A DNA stretch of 64,000 bases from Valencia hispanica (Eukaryota > Chordata > Actinopteri > Cyprinodontiformes > Valenciidae). Made by a program: the position numbers and the translations under genes. Below, piece by piece: positions 33,676 through 44,560 of this stretch (position 1 is its first letter; the number at the start of each line of letters is the position of its first letter). Below the pieces are notes generated by a model, which saw only the letters and a list, made by a program, of their open reading frames with translations, did not search any database and was not told where the DNA came from. The DNA is taken from NCBI GenBank assembly GCA_963556495.2, contig OY747703.1, positions 32,628,296 through 32,692,295 of the forward strand, in the 5' to 3' direction.

Positions 33676-34846
33676 ATGGATGCACTGGCGTTGCTAGAAG
33701 ATTTTGCAAATGGAAGGATTAGGAGAGAACGCGTGTTCAGGGATCATGCGGACCTCCTTGCCCATGATGATGACTGGCTAATAAGCAGATTCAGATTCCC
33801 TAGAGCGGTTTTGGAGAGACCGTCCAGGCGGAACCGTGCCATTCCGGTCCAGCTGCAGGTGCTCACCACTCTGGGGTTTCTTGCAACTGGTTGTTACCAG
33901 CGGGAATTAGCCGACAGGTATGTGTCTGAGTGACATGATTCTTACTATTCTGCCCAAAGTCCCTTTTTGGAAATAATGCCTTCAAATATGTTATATTTAT
34001 TTACTAGGTCTGGGATATCACAGCCGTCCCTGAGCGCAATAATGCCTGCAGTCTTGGATGGGATCATTAAAATGAGCAGGCGATACATCATGTTTCCATA
34101 TACTGTGGGGGAGAAGGCCGAAATTAAGATGCAATTTGCAGCAATGTCCGGTTTCCCAAACATAATCGGCGGAATTGACTGCACCCATATTGCTATTAGG
34201 GCCCCGTCCGAGGATGAATTCGTTTTCGTCAATCGGAAAAATGTACACAGTATTATTGTGCAAATCACATGTGATTCACACATGATGATCACTAATATGG
34301 TGGTACGATGGCCTGGGTCAACACAGGACTCCTTTATCTTGACACACAGCAGTGTAGGGAACAGACTGCAGGCAGGCGCTGTGCGTGATGGCTGGCTGCT
34401 CGGTAAGTCCTCACCGTCATTAGAAATGCTGGTTGTTGACGCCTGAATTAAATGTGTTATCACTTGCAGGTGATAGTGGCTACCCTCTCAGGAGCTGGCT
34501 TCTGACCCCGTTCCCAGACCCACAGACAGCAGAGGAAATGCGCTACAACTCCTGTCACATGCGTGCGCGCTCAGTCGTGGAGCGTGCCATAGGCCTGTTA
34601 AAATGTAGGTGGCGGTCATTGGATGCCTCGGGTGGCAGACTATTATACCACCCTACAAAGGTCTGCAAGATCGTGAGGGCATGTGGAATTCTTCATAACA
34701 TGGGGCTGAGAATTGCCATTCACCTCCCTCCTGGCCTACCCCCTCCCCAGCATGAGAACCCCGACCCACAGCCGCCGCCTCCTCGACAGGAAGCTTTCAC
34801 CCAGGGAGCAAGGATCCGCCAGGATGTAACGCGGTGTTTGAAATAA
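33676..34846 (+). CDS. HARBI1-like PIF-Harbinger transposase, three exons
   Basis: Exons by splice consensus: 33676-33917 (donor CAG|GTATGT), 34008-34402 (acceptor TTACTAG|G, donor G|GTAAGT) and 34470-34846 (acceptor TTGCAG|G). Together they make 337 codons without a stop. The start ATG is followed by DALALLEDFANGRIRRERVF, typical for the family. Exon 1 ends in GFLATGCYQRELADR, exon 2 starts SGISQPSLS (helix-turn-helix region). The DDE nuclease residues are visible: Asp in GGIDCTH, Asp in WPGSTQDS, and Glu in RSVVERAIGLLKCRW. The enzyme would cut and paste the element in the nucleus, normally with the help of the Myb-like partner. Odd: between FPRAVL and ERPSRRN about 14 residues usual in relatives are missing in frame. 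The C-terminus is Pro-rich. It looks intact but could have lost activity through that deletion. Confidence 0.85.
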
Positions 34847-34858
34847 CAACGACAAAGT

Positions 34859-35637
34859 TCATTTATTAAAATTTGTCATTGTATCATTTAAGGTACTATT
34901 GGCTGTCACTATGTCGCACAGCACAGCACATTCCTTTAACTCGTTTGTCACAGAATTGATGGAGCTGATGGTGTCTCTCTGTGTCTGCATCACAGCTTCA
35001 GTCAGAACCCGACCACTGCTGGATGCACCACGGGCACCGGCAGCACTGGTGCTGGGGGCAGCCGGACGCTGGGCAACCTCATCTTCCTCAGCCTCCTCAT
35101 CCTCGCCACCTACCGACTGTGGAAGAGCTGAAAAGACACGGCATATTAGTCTGTCTCCTTAAAATATGCTCAAATTTGTTAACGCAGCCACTTAATAAAA
35201 TATATCCAAAAGGTGCTTTACCGGGTTCATCTGTCATTTCTGCCTGGTCGGTGTCGCCCTCCTTCTCTGACACAACACCGTACACGCTTGATGTTCCCAT
35301 GATACTTGCCATCTTCCTGTCCAGTGGTGTCAGCTCGGGTGTACACGTACCCCCTCCAGTAGCAGACCCACTCTGGCGGTGGGAGGCAAGTTTTTTTTTT
35401 TGCCTCGACTTTGAGGTCCGACCACTTTTTTTAAATTTCGGGTACCGTCCTGTCAGTTGCACTGACAGTCTGCACTGCAGACGCCACATGCTGCCACTCG
35501 CAGTTCTTCCTTTTATTTGTGACACCACTGCTGTGTCCACCAAATCAAATGTCTCTTCTAGCCTCCACTTCAACCACTAGCACTTCAATCTCCATCTCCG
35601 TAAAGTTTCTCGTCTTGGTTTTTTTTGTTGTTGCCAT
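34859..35637 (-). pseudogene. Myb-like partner gene of the Harbinger transposon, disrupted
   Basis: Minus strand; ATG at 35637 (MATTKKTKTRNFTEMEI). Exon 1 runs to 35222 (donor CCG|GTAAAG) and exon 2 from 35127 (acceptor TTTTCAG) to TGA at 34861-34859. The Myb/trihelix helices are recognisable (TEMEIEVLVVEVEAR, GVTNKRKNCEWQHVASAV, KKWSDLKVEAKKK) but are interrupted by TGA after RRDI and TAA after TVPEI. A frameshift follows at an A run (35391-35401), after which SHRQSGSATGGGT and ELTPLDRKMASIMG continue in another frame. Exon 2 is acidic (GGEDEEAEEDE) then ends in a helical region (EAVMQTQRDTISSINSVT). In the family this protein binds the transposon ends and brings the nuclease into the nucleus. 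This copy cannot make it. Confidence 0.75.
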
Positions 35638-35914
35638 ATTTCCCCTCTTCTTCATATGCATCAATATTCATGTCCTGCTTTGCATTGACCTTTTATAGCC
35701 GGATTTGGACGTGTTCAGGGCGGGATATGAGCCAAATTCACGTGCGCAAACTTCCAAGAAGACTGTGATTAATAAAGGGGAAATTGTTTACACCTGTGGG
35801 TAGGCATGGTTTTATAAATCAGAAATCTTTTTGGCATTCGCAAACTTTTTGTTTTGGTCGTACGTACACTTTTAGTAGGGATTCTACGCAATGTTTTATA
35901 AATGAGACCCCTGG

Positions 35915-36029
35915 TGATGACTTCTTGACTTTGTAAGCGTCTGATAGGTTAATTCTCAGTTATATATAGGCACATCTGTTGATGTATTTCAGGGAAACAC
36001 ATCAAAGACACCGCTTCCTTGTGTGACAA
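35915..36029. other. No recognisable feature
   Basis: Short gap between the Harbinger right end and a Tc1 relic. Confidence 0.4.
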
Positions 36030-36760
36030 AATGGGAAAATCAGAATAAATTAGCCAGGATATCAGGGAGAGAATTGTGGACCTCCTCAAGCTTGTCATCC
36101 TTTGGTACAATTTCCAAAAGCCCAAAGGTGCCATGCTTATCTGTTTAAACAAGGACATAGAAATATAACATGTGTGGGAATATCCGCCATCAGGCTGACG
36201 GGTGGGTTTTGTGTCACAGAGAAAAAAGTGTTTTGTGCAAATGTAATAACTCCAGAACAAAATGGAAAGACTATGTGAAAATGGTGGGTGAAGCTAGTAA
36301 GAGTATCTTTAGCTGCAATGAAGTAAATCCTGTACCAGCATAAAGAGAAAGGCCACTTGGAGAGGGAGAAGCCCTTACTCCTAAAGCAACATAAAAAGCT
36401 AGATTACAGTTTAAGAAAAGACACGCAGGAACAAACAACCTACATTCTAGAGACATGCCCTATGGTGTGATGAATTCCCTATATTTTAGTGTTTGGCAAT
36501 AATGACCCATTGTTACATTTTAAAGAAAAATACTTACAAGCCTGAGAAGACCATTCCAGCAGTGGAGCACAGGGATGGTAGTGTCATGTTGTGGGGGTGT
36601 TTTGCTGTAAGAGGAACTGGTGCTTTTCACTAAACAGATGGCATCATCAGAAAAGAACATTACATGGTTATATTGAAGCAACATTATGTGGACATATTAA
36701 AGTAATATCTTCAGACATTTTACTACCAATGTAGTTGTAAAGTGGGGCAGGGACAACAAA
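36030..36760 (+). pseudogene. Tc1-like transposase relic
   Basis: The start tgggaaaatcagaataaatt and ggatatcagggagagaattg corresponds to the N-terminal GK-K-E--QDIRERIVDL region. The later block VEHRDGSVMLWGCFAVRG, with TDGIIRKEHYMVILKQH, is the HGGGSVMLWGCF region. Between them frames are badly decayed. It belongs to a different Tc1 subfamily from the copies at 47.6 and 49.5 kb. Confidence 0.65.
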
Positions 36761-37745
36761 GCCGATTGTTTTTGAAAATCTGTGGCCATCACACAGCTTT
36801 GATCACAGTCTATGATAAAATCTTGTTTCAGCTGTCTTCCCTGTTATAGGTAACTCTCAGCACTTCCTTTCTTTAAAAATAGTTCTTTTTTTTATTCTAT
36901 GATCATCAGAGTTGGGCCATAACAAATGGGGATTTCTGCTAGATTAAAACAAGTTTTATCTTAAAAACTTATCATCCAAAGCAAGAAAATAAATAATTTG
37001 TCAATGCATTTTAACATTACTACATCTTTCTTGTTGTTGTTTTTTTGTTTTGTTTTTTTACAGTGTGACAGTGCTACCTGTTCAGTTTAATAAAATACAT
37101 TCCAGAAAGCAATGTGACAGTTGTTTTTGTTAACTTGGGTTTTGCCTACACATATTATTGTTGCAGATAATTAGAATAATTAGAAGAAGGGAAGGTTTAA
37201 CCTACCTTCTTATAATTCTGAGCAGATAAACAGCTTTTTTTATCCATCTTTTTTTCATGATTAGTATCAGAGATTTACGCCCAGATTAATTGTTTTTTTC
37301 TACTATATTTAACTGACACATACCAAAGTGTATCTTAAAGGGATCATTCTAAGAACCTTTAGGTTCCTCTGAGTAAAAATCTGTGTGAGTTTCAATTAGG
37401 CGGAACAACGGAGAGAAGTCCTAAAGGATTGTGCATTAGAGACAATACAGAAGAATGATTTACTTTAAGTTGTGTTTTTAAGATGCCTGTTAGAGGTAGG
37501 GATTTTCTGCAGTGCCTACATCCCTCTGGCTTTCTTTCTTTGTGACAACAGTGCAGTAAGTGGTTAAAACCATAAAACATTTGAAAGGGAAGTTCTTGGC
37601 TTTTAGCAAAAATGGAGAAAAACCTGTTTCCCAATGGAGAACTTTAGGAGTATTATAACTTTTCTTATAGGATTATTGCAACAGTTGCTGACACCATCAA
37701 ATTTAAACAAGTTAAGCGTTTTTAAACTTTGTGAAACTTATAAGA
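36761..37745. other. No recognisable feature (AT-rich)
   Basis: No motif or repeat end recognised. Confidence 0.4.
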
Positions 37746-39230
37746 AGTATTTGTTCCCTCAAGAAGTTCTTCTGTTTTCTTTGTTTGTACCACTCAAATG
37801 TTTCTGATCATCAAACAAATCTTTATATTAGACGAAGATGACTGAGTAAATAAAAAAACACTCCTCCTTACCATAATGTATATGAAAATTTGGGTTTTGG
37901 GAGGATTAAACCTGTGTTGCTAGCACAGTGAGCTGTAAGGAGGGCTTGTGACTTTTTTCATCGACATTTTTTAGCTTGCTTTCTTGTTTCCTCTTTCTGG
38001 AAATAGGACAAAGCATGGTGCTGCTGAGTTTTGTTTAAACATTAAAGAATAGTGTGAATTAACAGGAACCAATGTCACGTCTCCTGATGCTGAAACACCA
38101 CCCTTCAACTTTCAGCACCTAGTCCAGTTTTAGCTCAGAGATGCCTTAAAAATCAGTGTTAAGCCATCAAAAATGCTACATCAGTCTTAACAGATGTATG
38201 TAACCTTTCATGTTACCCTTGAAACGAACATTAATTAGGAAGGGACAGGGCAGCAAATGACAAGGAGTCGCATTAGCAGAAAAAAAGCAGTGTGTGCCCT
38301 TAACTGGATAATAGTTATGTTTCTAAGTAACTTTGTTTACAATCACTTCATTCAGTCCAAACTGATGGCAAGACATTTTTTCTCAATATTTTCCTGTAAA
38401 GAGTAGAATTCATGGTTCAATTAATTATCAGTTTAATATTTTCTGAAAAATGTTCTGAATCCTCCAGCTGTTTCTTGAAAAATGTGAGACGTGGCCTTTT
38501 TCTGAAATTGCATCAGGAAAAAACAAAAAACTAAATCCCACAGCCATTTCTAATAAAGATTCCTTACACATATATATCAAACATAGTACTATAACAAAAG
38601 CCGTAATCCTCCACTTGTGATAGTAAATCTGTCTGGGTTGTACTTGGTATTCAGACACCAATTCTGAACGCCAAACTGTCAGGCAGGACACGTGTAAAAA
38701 AAGAAAAAAGAAAGAAATGTAAATTCTCCTTTGGATGCCCTTTTTGCCCAGTCTCATATTTAATACTGAATGATGACCCTGGCCCTTAACTGAGGCAAGT
38801 GAGGCCTTTAGTGATTTAGATGTTGTTCTAGGCTTTTTGTGACCTTCTGGTCGATGTGCTCTTGGAGTAATTTTGGTAGGTTGGCCACTTCAGGGAAGGT
38901 TAATCAATTTTCCATGTTTTCTCCATAGTTGCTCCCACTATGGTTCACTGGGGTCAACAGATCTTAGAAATGTCTCTACAACCTTAAACAGACTGATAGA
39001 TATATATGACAGTGTTTGTTGGTGTGTTGCATTGTTCCATTGATGAAGGTAGGTGGTTTTATTTTCACATAAAGCCATGTTGTTTTAGATACATTTTCCC
39101 CCTCAATAAATAAAATAAAATAATTTTCTTAAAACTACATTTGTTATCTTTGTTTTTACAATTTGTTTGATATTCTGAAACATTTAAATGCAAAAAAGGA
39201 TAAAATAGGGACAGTTTGGGAACAAATACA
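37746..39230 (-). mobile_element. Tc1-like transposon relic with inverted ends
   Basis: The left end (gtatttgttccctcaagaag, cagatcatcaaacaaat-like at about 37800) and the right end (tttgatattctgaaacattt at about 39168, gggaacaaataca at 39219) are the two inverted termini of a widespread fish Tc1 subfamily. Near the right, minus-strand coding reads WRKHGKLINLP-SGQPTKITPRAH (about 38930-38850) and a decayed LRQVRALN-type block, the second helix-turn-helix of its transposase. The central part (38000-38730) no longer resembles the transposase and includes a dispersed repeat (38613-38680). Confidence 0.6.
38613..38680 (-). repeat. Dispersed repeat, copy 2
   Basis: Inverse-orientation match to 29615-29675 (read on the minus strand: ttcagaattggtgtctgaat, accaagtacaaccc). 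A T-rich tract precedes both copies. Confidence 0.45.
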
Positions 39231-41384
39231 TTTTAATTGATGTGTTCATGTTCAAAGGTTTTTACTTCATAAGAGCATGCGTACCAGTCCAAAAGGTTTC
39301 CTTATGTCTCAAACAGGTTTCCCTTTGTGACCCTGGCGGACAATCAGGAATCAACAGTGGAAAAATGATGCAGCTTAGATCTTAGTGTAAAGTTATCCTG
39401 TTGGTGTCTCTCGGTTTGCAGCAAAATGTTGGCACAGCAGCCTTAGAGTGTTTTATTATATCACAGTGCCTCTGCTTTTTTGAGAATATTTATTCTCACC
39501 TTACCAGTTTGCATTTTTTCATCTACTGACCTCAGATGGGAACAAACCCAGGTCCTTTCTCTCTGTTTTCATTTTGAAGTCTCCTCCCTGTTGGCTTTTT
39601 CGCTTTCAGCTCCGCAGCCACACTCTTCTGCTCGCCTTTAACCCATTGCTGAATCATTGCTTTAAATTATTTTCTTTCTTACACCTTTTCTCCATCATCT
39701 GCCAGCAGACTGTCCCAAGCCACTGGTCCAAGAAAGAAGTTGCCGCATCTTTTTCTGCTTCCTTATGTAATTCCAACTATTTATTGAAAAATTATATAAT
39801 GTTTTTGCAGCAAAACAATATCTTTGCCAGTGAGACTTACAGCAGAACTGAGTCATGTTGAATCAAACAGTGATCCTGGCTGGCGAGCAGTAATGTGGTG
39901 GGTATTATCATTAGGGCATCCTTCAAACACTTTAGCCGCGCTGGCAGGGTGGCAAGCTCTCTTGGCTCTCACAGCAGCAACTTGATTTAAGCGTGCAGTC
40001 AGCAGTTAACAAAGCTCATTCGGCAGCAGAGATTTTGCTCTCCTGTCCCCCATTTGTGTCGTTGTACCCTGTAAATACAACAGATGTCTCATATCGGATT
40101 ACATTTACAGCAATGCAGTTTATCACAACACCTTATGTCAGGTTTGGATACTCAGACCAGATTCATTTCTTTCTGCTCTCAGATCCAGAGAAGATTGTAG
40201 TTTGTAGAACAAAATATGTTTACAGTTTAAAATATATGCAGAGGTTTGAAAACCTTTTGTGATCCGTGTTTAAATCTTTTTGCCACTAAAACAGAAAAGA
40301 CAACCAAATGTCAAAAAAGTTCAAGAAAGCTTTCATTATCAATGTTTTGCTGCATGCAGTGCTCATTTGAGGTCCAACCAGAATTTTTCTTTTTATATGA
40401 TTCAGACTGAGCAGCTGATCTCTACTGCATGTAGTGTTTAATTTGCATTAAGATCTTTTATCTTGCTACAGAAGATTTCCCAGCATTTTTACAGATGGTG
40501 CGCTGTTTGCTTCCATAATCTTTTGCTTTGAAATTGAATCTCCTCTTACCTCTGCCAGTGGAATGTTACCTGTGTCACAGGCTCCAAAACAAACTCAAAA
40601 CAAGATGGATCCACCACAATAATAACAGTTGGTCAAGTGTTTTTTTTTTCTTCTCCTGAATGCACCATTTTTAATTCTGCTGAAGAATTTTTTTAAACTT
40701 CAGCTCAGTTTGGCTCTTCTGCCTTTTTGTACCTAAATTTCATTGCTGCTTCATCCCTTCCTACTATAATTTTTCAGATGTAACCAAACCATTCATTCCA
40801 ATTTTCTTAATAATTTTTTATTTTTAAGAAACATCTAAATAAATCATCAAATGCACAAGTCACACACATAATTTATTGAAATATTTACTTGTCTCACAAG
40901 ATTTTTTATCCAACTCAGTTTTCACAGTTTGGGGCTCTTTTTCACATCAAGAACAAGTGACTCGAAAACATGTAGCAAATGAACAAATCCTGATCAGACC
41001 TAATTTACTCTGACCAACTTTCTGTTTGTGCACATTGTTTTATGGAGTCACATAATCTGTTCTTTACCGTAGATCATAGAAAATTACTTGGGTACGAAAG
41101 TTGATGAATGTCACAGCTTTTTCAGGTACTATACAATTAAAATAGCAAAGCTACGCAATAGCAAACTGGTCAAATGAACTGCACCTAATGCTTTCTTCGG
41201 TTCATCAGGCTCATTTCAAAATAATTCACAAACAGACATTACTTTTTTATCTGAAAGGGATACAAAAGCACGAAAACACAAATAAAAAACATTTGCAAGA
41301 TAAATTCAAATATCTTGCAAATGCAAATGAACCATGTTATAAAGAAATGCCTTGGTCTTATGAAGATGTTAATTTTCCATCCTT
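39231..41384. other. No recognisable feature
   Basis: Over 2 kb of AT-rich sequence without recognisable coding motif, inverted ends or tandem repeat. Frames of 89 and 95 codons at 39574-40262 have no domain. Confidence 0.4.
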
Positions 41385-41640
41385 CCCTTATCTTATCCAG
41401 GGTCGGGTCACATTGGCAGCAGCTTCAGCAGAAACACCTCGACTTCCTTCTCCCCAGCTTCTTGGAACAGCTCCTCCGGGAAAATCACAAGGTGTTCCCA
41501 GGCAAGCCGAGAACAATAGTCCCTGCAGCGTGTCCTGGGTCTTTCTCTGGGTCTCTTCCTGGTGAGACCTGCCCAAAACACCTCACTAGGAAGGCGTCCA
41601 GGAGGCATCCTAACCAGATCCCCGAGCAAATTTTCTAATG
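41385..41640 (-). pseudogene. LINE reverse transcriptase C-terminal fragment (RTE-like)
   Basis: The minus strand encodes LGDLVRMPPGRLPSEVFWAG, then after a one-base shift KRPRERPRTRCRDYCSRLAW and a LLKLLPM ending. This RMPPGRLP...RPRTRWRDY...LAWE block is the C-terminal end of a common fish LINE that I place with RTE-like elements from memory. No upstream reverse transcriptase domain is present. Confidence 0.55.
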
Positions 41641-42139
41641 TTTAAATACTAAACTTCTTCTGATTTTCATAGTTTAACGGTGATTCTTTAAATGTTTGTT
41701 TTGGTGATTGTTCCATGCAGGTAATATCTGTTATCAGTAAAACTGTTAGTGTTTTAATTTTGTCAAAAGCTTTTTGGGACATTTGCCTCTCCTGGTAGGT
41801 GCCACTTCCTCCCACCGTTGTGATCTAAGGAAAAAAACACTCTTTTTTTTTTTTAGCTCTTTTGTGTTCTGTATACATTTTTATATTAATATTAATTGCA
41901 TCCCAATTGATTTGTTAAGCACATTGCTATGCATTCCTGCGGTACAGTTTCAACCAACATAGTATTCGTACAGCTGTACGATGTACAACTAGCTGTCCTT
42001 TACAAAAATCAGCCAGGTCTCGCTGAAAATAATTTGTCACGTTATGCTCTTAACCATATATTACTTTTAAAACTAAACGTGCATAATTATGAAGTGGAGC
42101 AAAAATTACCTATGTTTTTTTAATTTCTTTTAAAAAAAT
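41641..42139. other. No recognisable feature
   Basis: AT-rich; nothing recognised. Confidence 0.4.
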
Positions 42140-42950
42140 TATGTAATTCTTCTGTATTCTGCAATGTTTACTCTAATATCTATGGATAAAATCCAACTGA
42201 ATCCCTTCAGAGACCACCTAATTGGTAAATAGTCTACCTGTGTGTTAATCAATCTCAGTATCTATACAGCTGCTCTGTGATGGTCTCAAGGGTTTGTTAG
42301 AGACAACTGGTGAACAAACATCATGAAGACCAAGGAATTGAGCGGACAGGTCAGGTAGAAGGTTGTGAAGAAATTTAAAGCAGGGTTAGATTATATAACA
42401 ATACCCCAAGCTTTGAACAGCTGACAGAGCTCTGTTCAATCCATTGTGTAAAATTAAAAAAACATGATACACCTCCACAGTGACACATCGTGGTGGCAGC
42501 ATCATGCTGTGGGGATGCTTTCTTTCATAAATGACAGGGATGCTGGTCATAGTAAAATTGACTGGAGATTATAATCCAGAGCAATCCTGAAATAAAATCT
42601 GTTAGAAACTTCAAAACGTTTGAGACTGGAGCTGAGGGATTGTTTTGATGAAAGCATATGTATGTGTTAGCTTGGCCTAGTCAAACTCCAAACCCAAGTC
42701 CAATTCAGAATCTGTGGCAAGACTTGTTAAATGATGTTCACCGAGGCTCTTCATCCAATCTGATTGAGCTTGAGCTATTTTAGCAAGAAGAATTGACAAA
42801 TAATAAGCATCTCGTTGTGCAAAGCTGAAAGACACATACCTAAATAGCCATGCAGGTCCAATTGCAGTAAAATGTGGTTCCAGAAAGTATGGACTCAGGG
42901 GGGCCGAATACAAATAGCCTACCCATTGATTTTTTCAAATTTCAAAAAAA

Positions 42951-42981
<31 letters not shown>

Positions 42982-43080
42982 GATAAAAATTTTAGTTATC
43001 CAAAACAATGTGTTAATCTAGCTTGATATGTAAATGTTCCAGGGGTGTAAATACTTTTCCAAAGCACTATATGGTTTTGT
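42140..43080 (+). pseudogene. Tc1-like transposon relic
   Basis: It shows the leader (gagaccacctaattggtaaa), the HRGGSIMLWGCF region (cgtggtggcagcatcatgct at 42490), LRLELRDCF-like sequence, SQTPNPSPIQNLWQDL (42680-42730), SSNLIELEL and the C-terminal GP-AVKCGSRKYGLRG. The order matches the copy at 49505-50547, with which it shares subfamily features. Several stops and frameshifts kill it. An (AT)n tract interrupts its 3' part at 42955-42980. Confidence 0.7.
42955..42980. repeat. (AT)n microsatellite
   Basis: Thirteen AT dinucleotides. Confidence 0.9.
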
Positions 43081-43089
43081 ACGGTTTTG

Positions 43090-43445
43090 CTTATCTAAAT
43101 GTGAACCCTTTACATAAGGAAGCCGAGAGAAAAGCAAACTTATTTACTGAAAAGAAAAATTAAATAAGTGTTCTCGAAGAAGGGAGTCTGGTAATGAAAT
43201 AGGAAAATACACAACTAGATGCCAAATGGGAACAAAGACAGAGCAAAACAGGGAGCAAATCACAACTGATGAAAGAGCAGGCATCTGACGAGGAAAAACT
43301 TCAGGGACTACATAAACTCTGAGGGAGTAAATAACTGGATACAAAGCAGGTGTGGGGGGAGCACAGAAAAGAAAACTAACAACAGACCAGAGAAAGAAAA
43401 TGCAACAAGATAGCATAAAGGCACATAAAAAAGACTCAAATTGAT
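43090..43445 (-). repeat. Possible LTR fragment
   Basis: On the minus strand the sequence has the C/T-rich, spaced-pentamer look of fish Gypsy-type LTRs (ctccctcagagtttatgtag, ttgctccctgttttgctctg, cagactcccttcttcgag) and ends in ttttcagtaaataag, a plausible polyadenylation region. A 162-codon minus-strand frame across it (43632-43144) is hydrophobic by composition only. Confidence 0.35.
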
Positions 43446-43644
43446 ATCTAGAATGAAATTGTATGACACAATTCTGATACAGAATGAGAAAACACAACAT
43501 AAGAATGCTTGTAGGGTTTAAAATATCTGGCTTGCACACCACTAGTTTCACATTCAAGTAAACATTGTATACCCAATCTAAAGGATTTAAAAATCTCCAG
43601 GGAAATGGCCATGCAAAAGTTTTTACTTCCACTGAAGTTTTTCA

Positions 43645-43925
43645 GGCTGTGCAGTGGCTCAGTTGGTAGCATTGTTACCTTGCAGCAAGAAGGTGGTGGG
43701 TTCAAATCCTGCATGGAGTTTGCATAATCTCCATGTGCATGAGTGGGTTCCCTCCCACAGTCCAAAAAAATTACTATTAACTTAATTGTCCTTTCTAAAT
43801 TGCCCTAAGGTATCAGTGTGTGCATGCATGGTTGTGTGTCTTTGTGTTGCCCTGTGATGGCTTGGTGACCTGTCCAGGGTATATCTGCCTCTTGCCTGAA
43901 GATTGCTGGAGATACGATAAATATC
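43645..43925 (+). repeat. tRNA-derived SINE, nearly full length
   Basis: The head gtgcagtggctcagttggta has an A-box match and gtgggttcaaatcctgc a B-box match. The body has atggagtttgcataatctcc and gtgggttccctcccacagtc, and the tail region has gtgacctgtccagggtatat. This is one of the most widespread fish SINE types. The copy is diverged but keeps both internal promoter boxes. Confidence 0.8.
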
Positions 43926-43939
43926 TTTCAATCTAAACC

Positions 43940-44560
43940 TTTACATTGTTACTCTGGCTGTGAATTTAGGGTTCTTGTCCCGCTGGAAAGTGAACTTCCA
44001 TCCCAGTCTCAAGTCTTTTGCAGCCTTTAAAATGTTTTCTTCCAGGATTGCCCTCTCTTTAGGTCAATTTGCTCTGAGTTCAGCTTCCTTGTCCCTGGTG
44101 AATAAACATCCTCACACCATAATAATGCCACAACTATGTTTCACTGTGGGGTTGGAGGTAATGTGTAGTGTTAGTTTTCTTCCACACAAAGCATTGTTGT
44201 TTTTATGCCAGAAATGTAACTTTTGATCCGAGCAAAACACACAGCTATGTTTGCTGTGTCCCTTACATGACTAGTGGCAATCTCTAAACAGGACCACTTA
44301 TATCTTTCTTTCAACATTTACTTTTCTCTTACCACTCTTCCATAAAAACCTTCTTCCACTGGATTGCTTATTATAAAACTTCTAAAGGCAGTTGGTTGCA
44401 CTAGATTTTATTTAAGGACTAAAGGGAAGTGCATATAAATGCATGCCACACTATAGATTTTTTTTCATTTACTTCATAATTATGACACATTACAATTTGT
44501 TGTGAATTTTTTTTAAATGTAGCAAACTTTTCCAGTTGTGCTTATGTATTTTTTATTTCT
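43940..44560 (-). pseudogene. Tc1-like relic: inverted fusion of two fragments
   Basis: 43945-44350 read on the minus strand gives ENILEAAKDLRLGWKFTFQR-like and CFIHQGQGS-like blocks (transposase middle part). The nearby 44390-44560 (gcactagattttatttaagg, catgccacactatagatttt) resembles the 3' end of a Tc1 element in plus orientation. The join lies at about 44360-44390. Both parts are decayed. Confidence 0.6.

Larger units (their letters stand above)
33122..35914 (+). mobile_element. Two-gene PIF-Harbinger transposon
   Basis: Inverted ends pair over 20 bp: ccaggggtctcatttataaa at 33122-33141 and its complement at 35895-35914. A second inverted block (gttgcgtacgc against ctacgcaat) lies inside. 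If the element itself starts at GGGTCTC, the flanks are CAG on the left and CTG on the right, which fits the CWG target preference of some fish Harbinger families though the two sides are not identical. It carries a plus-strand HARBI1-like nuclease gene and a minus-strand Myb-like gene in tail-to-tail order, with stop codons only 12 bases apart. This is the classical layout of an autonomous Harbinger. Confidence 0.88.

Noticed and set aside
33945..34463. 172-codon minus-strand frame
   Set aside because: It is the antisense of HARBI1-like exon 2, whose plus-strand reading has the catalytic motifs and splice sites.
33676..34846. Host HARBI1 gene
   Set aside because: The gene lies between transposon terminal inverted repeats with the Myb-like partner beside it, so it is the transposon's own gene rather than the domesticated vertebrate HARBI1.
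34981..35580. 199-codon plus-strand frame
   Set aside because: It is antisense to the two exons of the Myb-like gene and runs through its intron.
43144..43632. 162-codon minus-strand frame resembling a membrane protein
   Set aside because: The hydrophobicity follows from a T/C-rich LTR-like sequence and the frame crosses from that sequence into unrelated DNA near a SINE.
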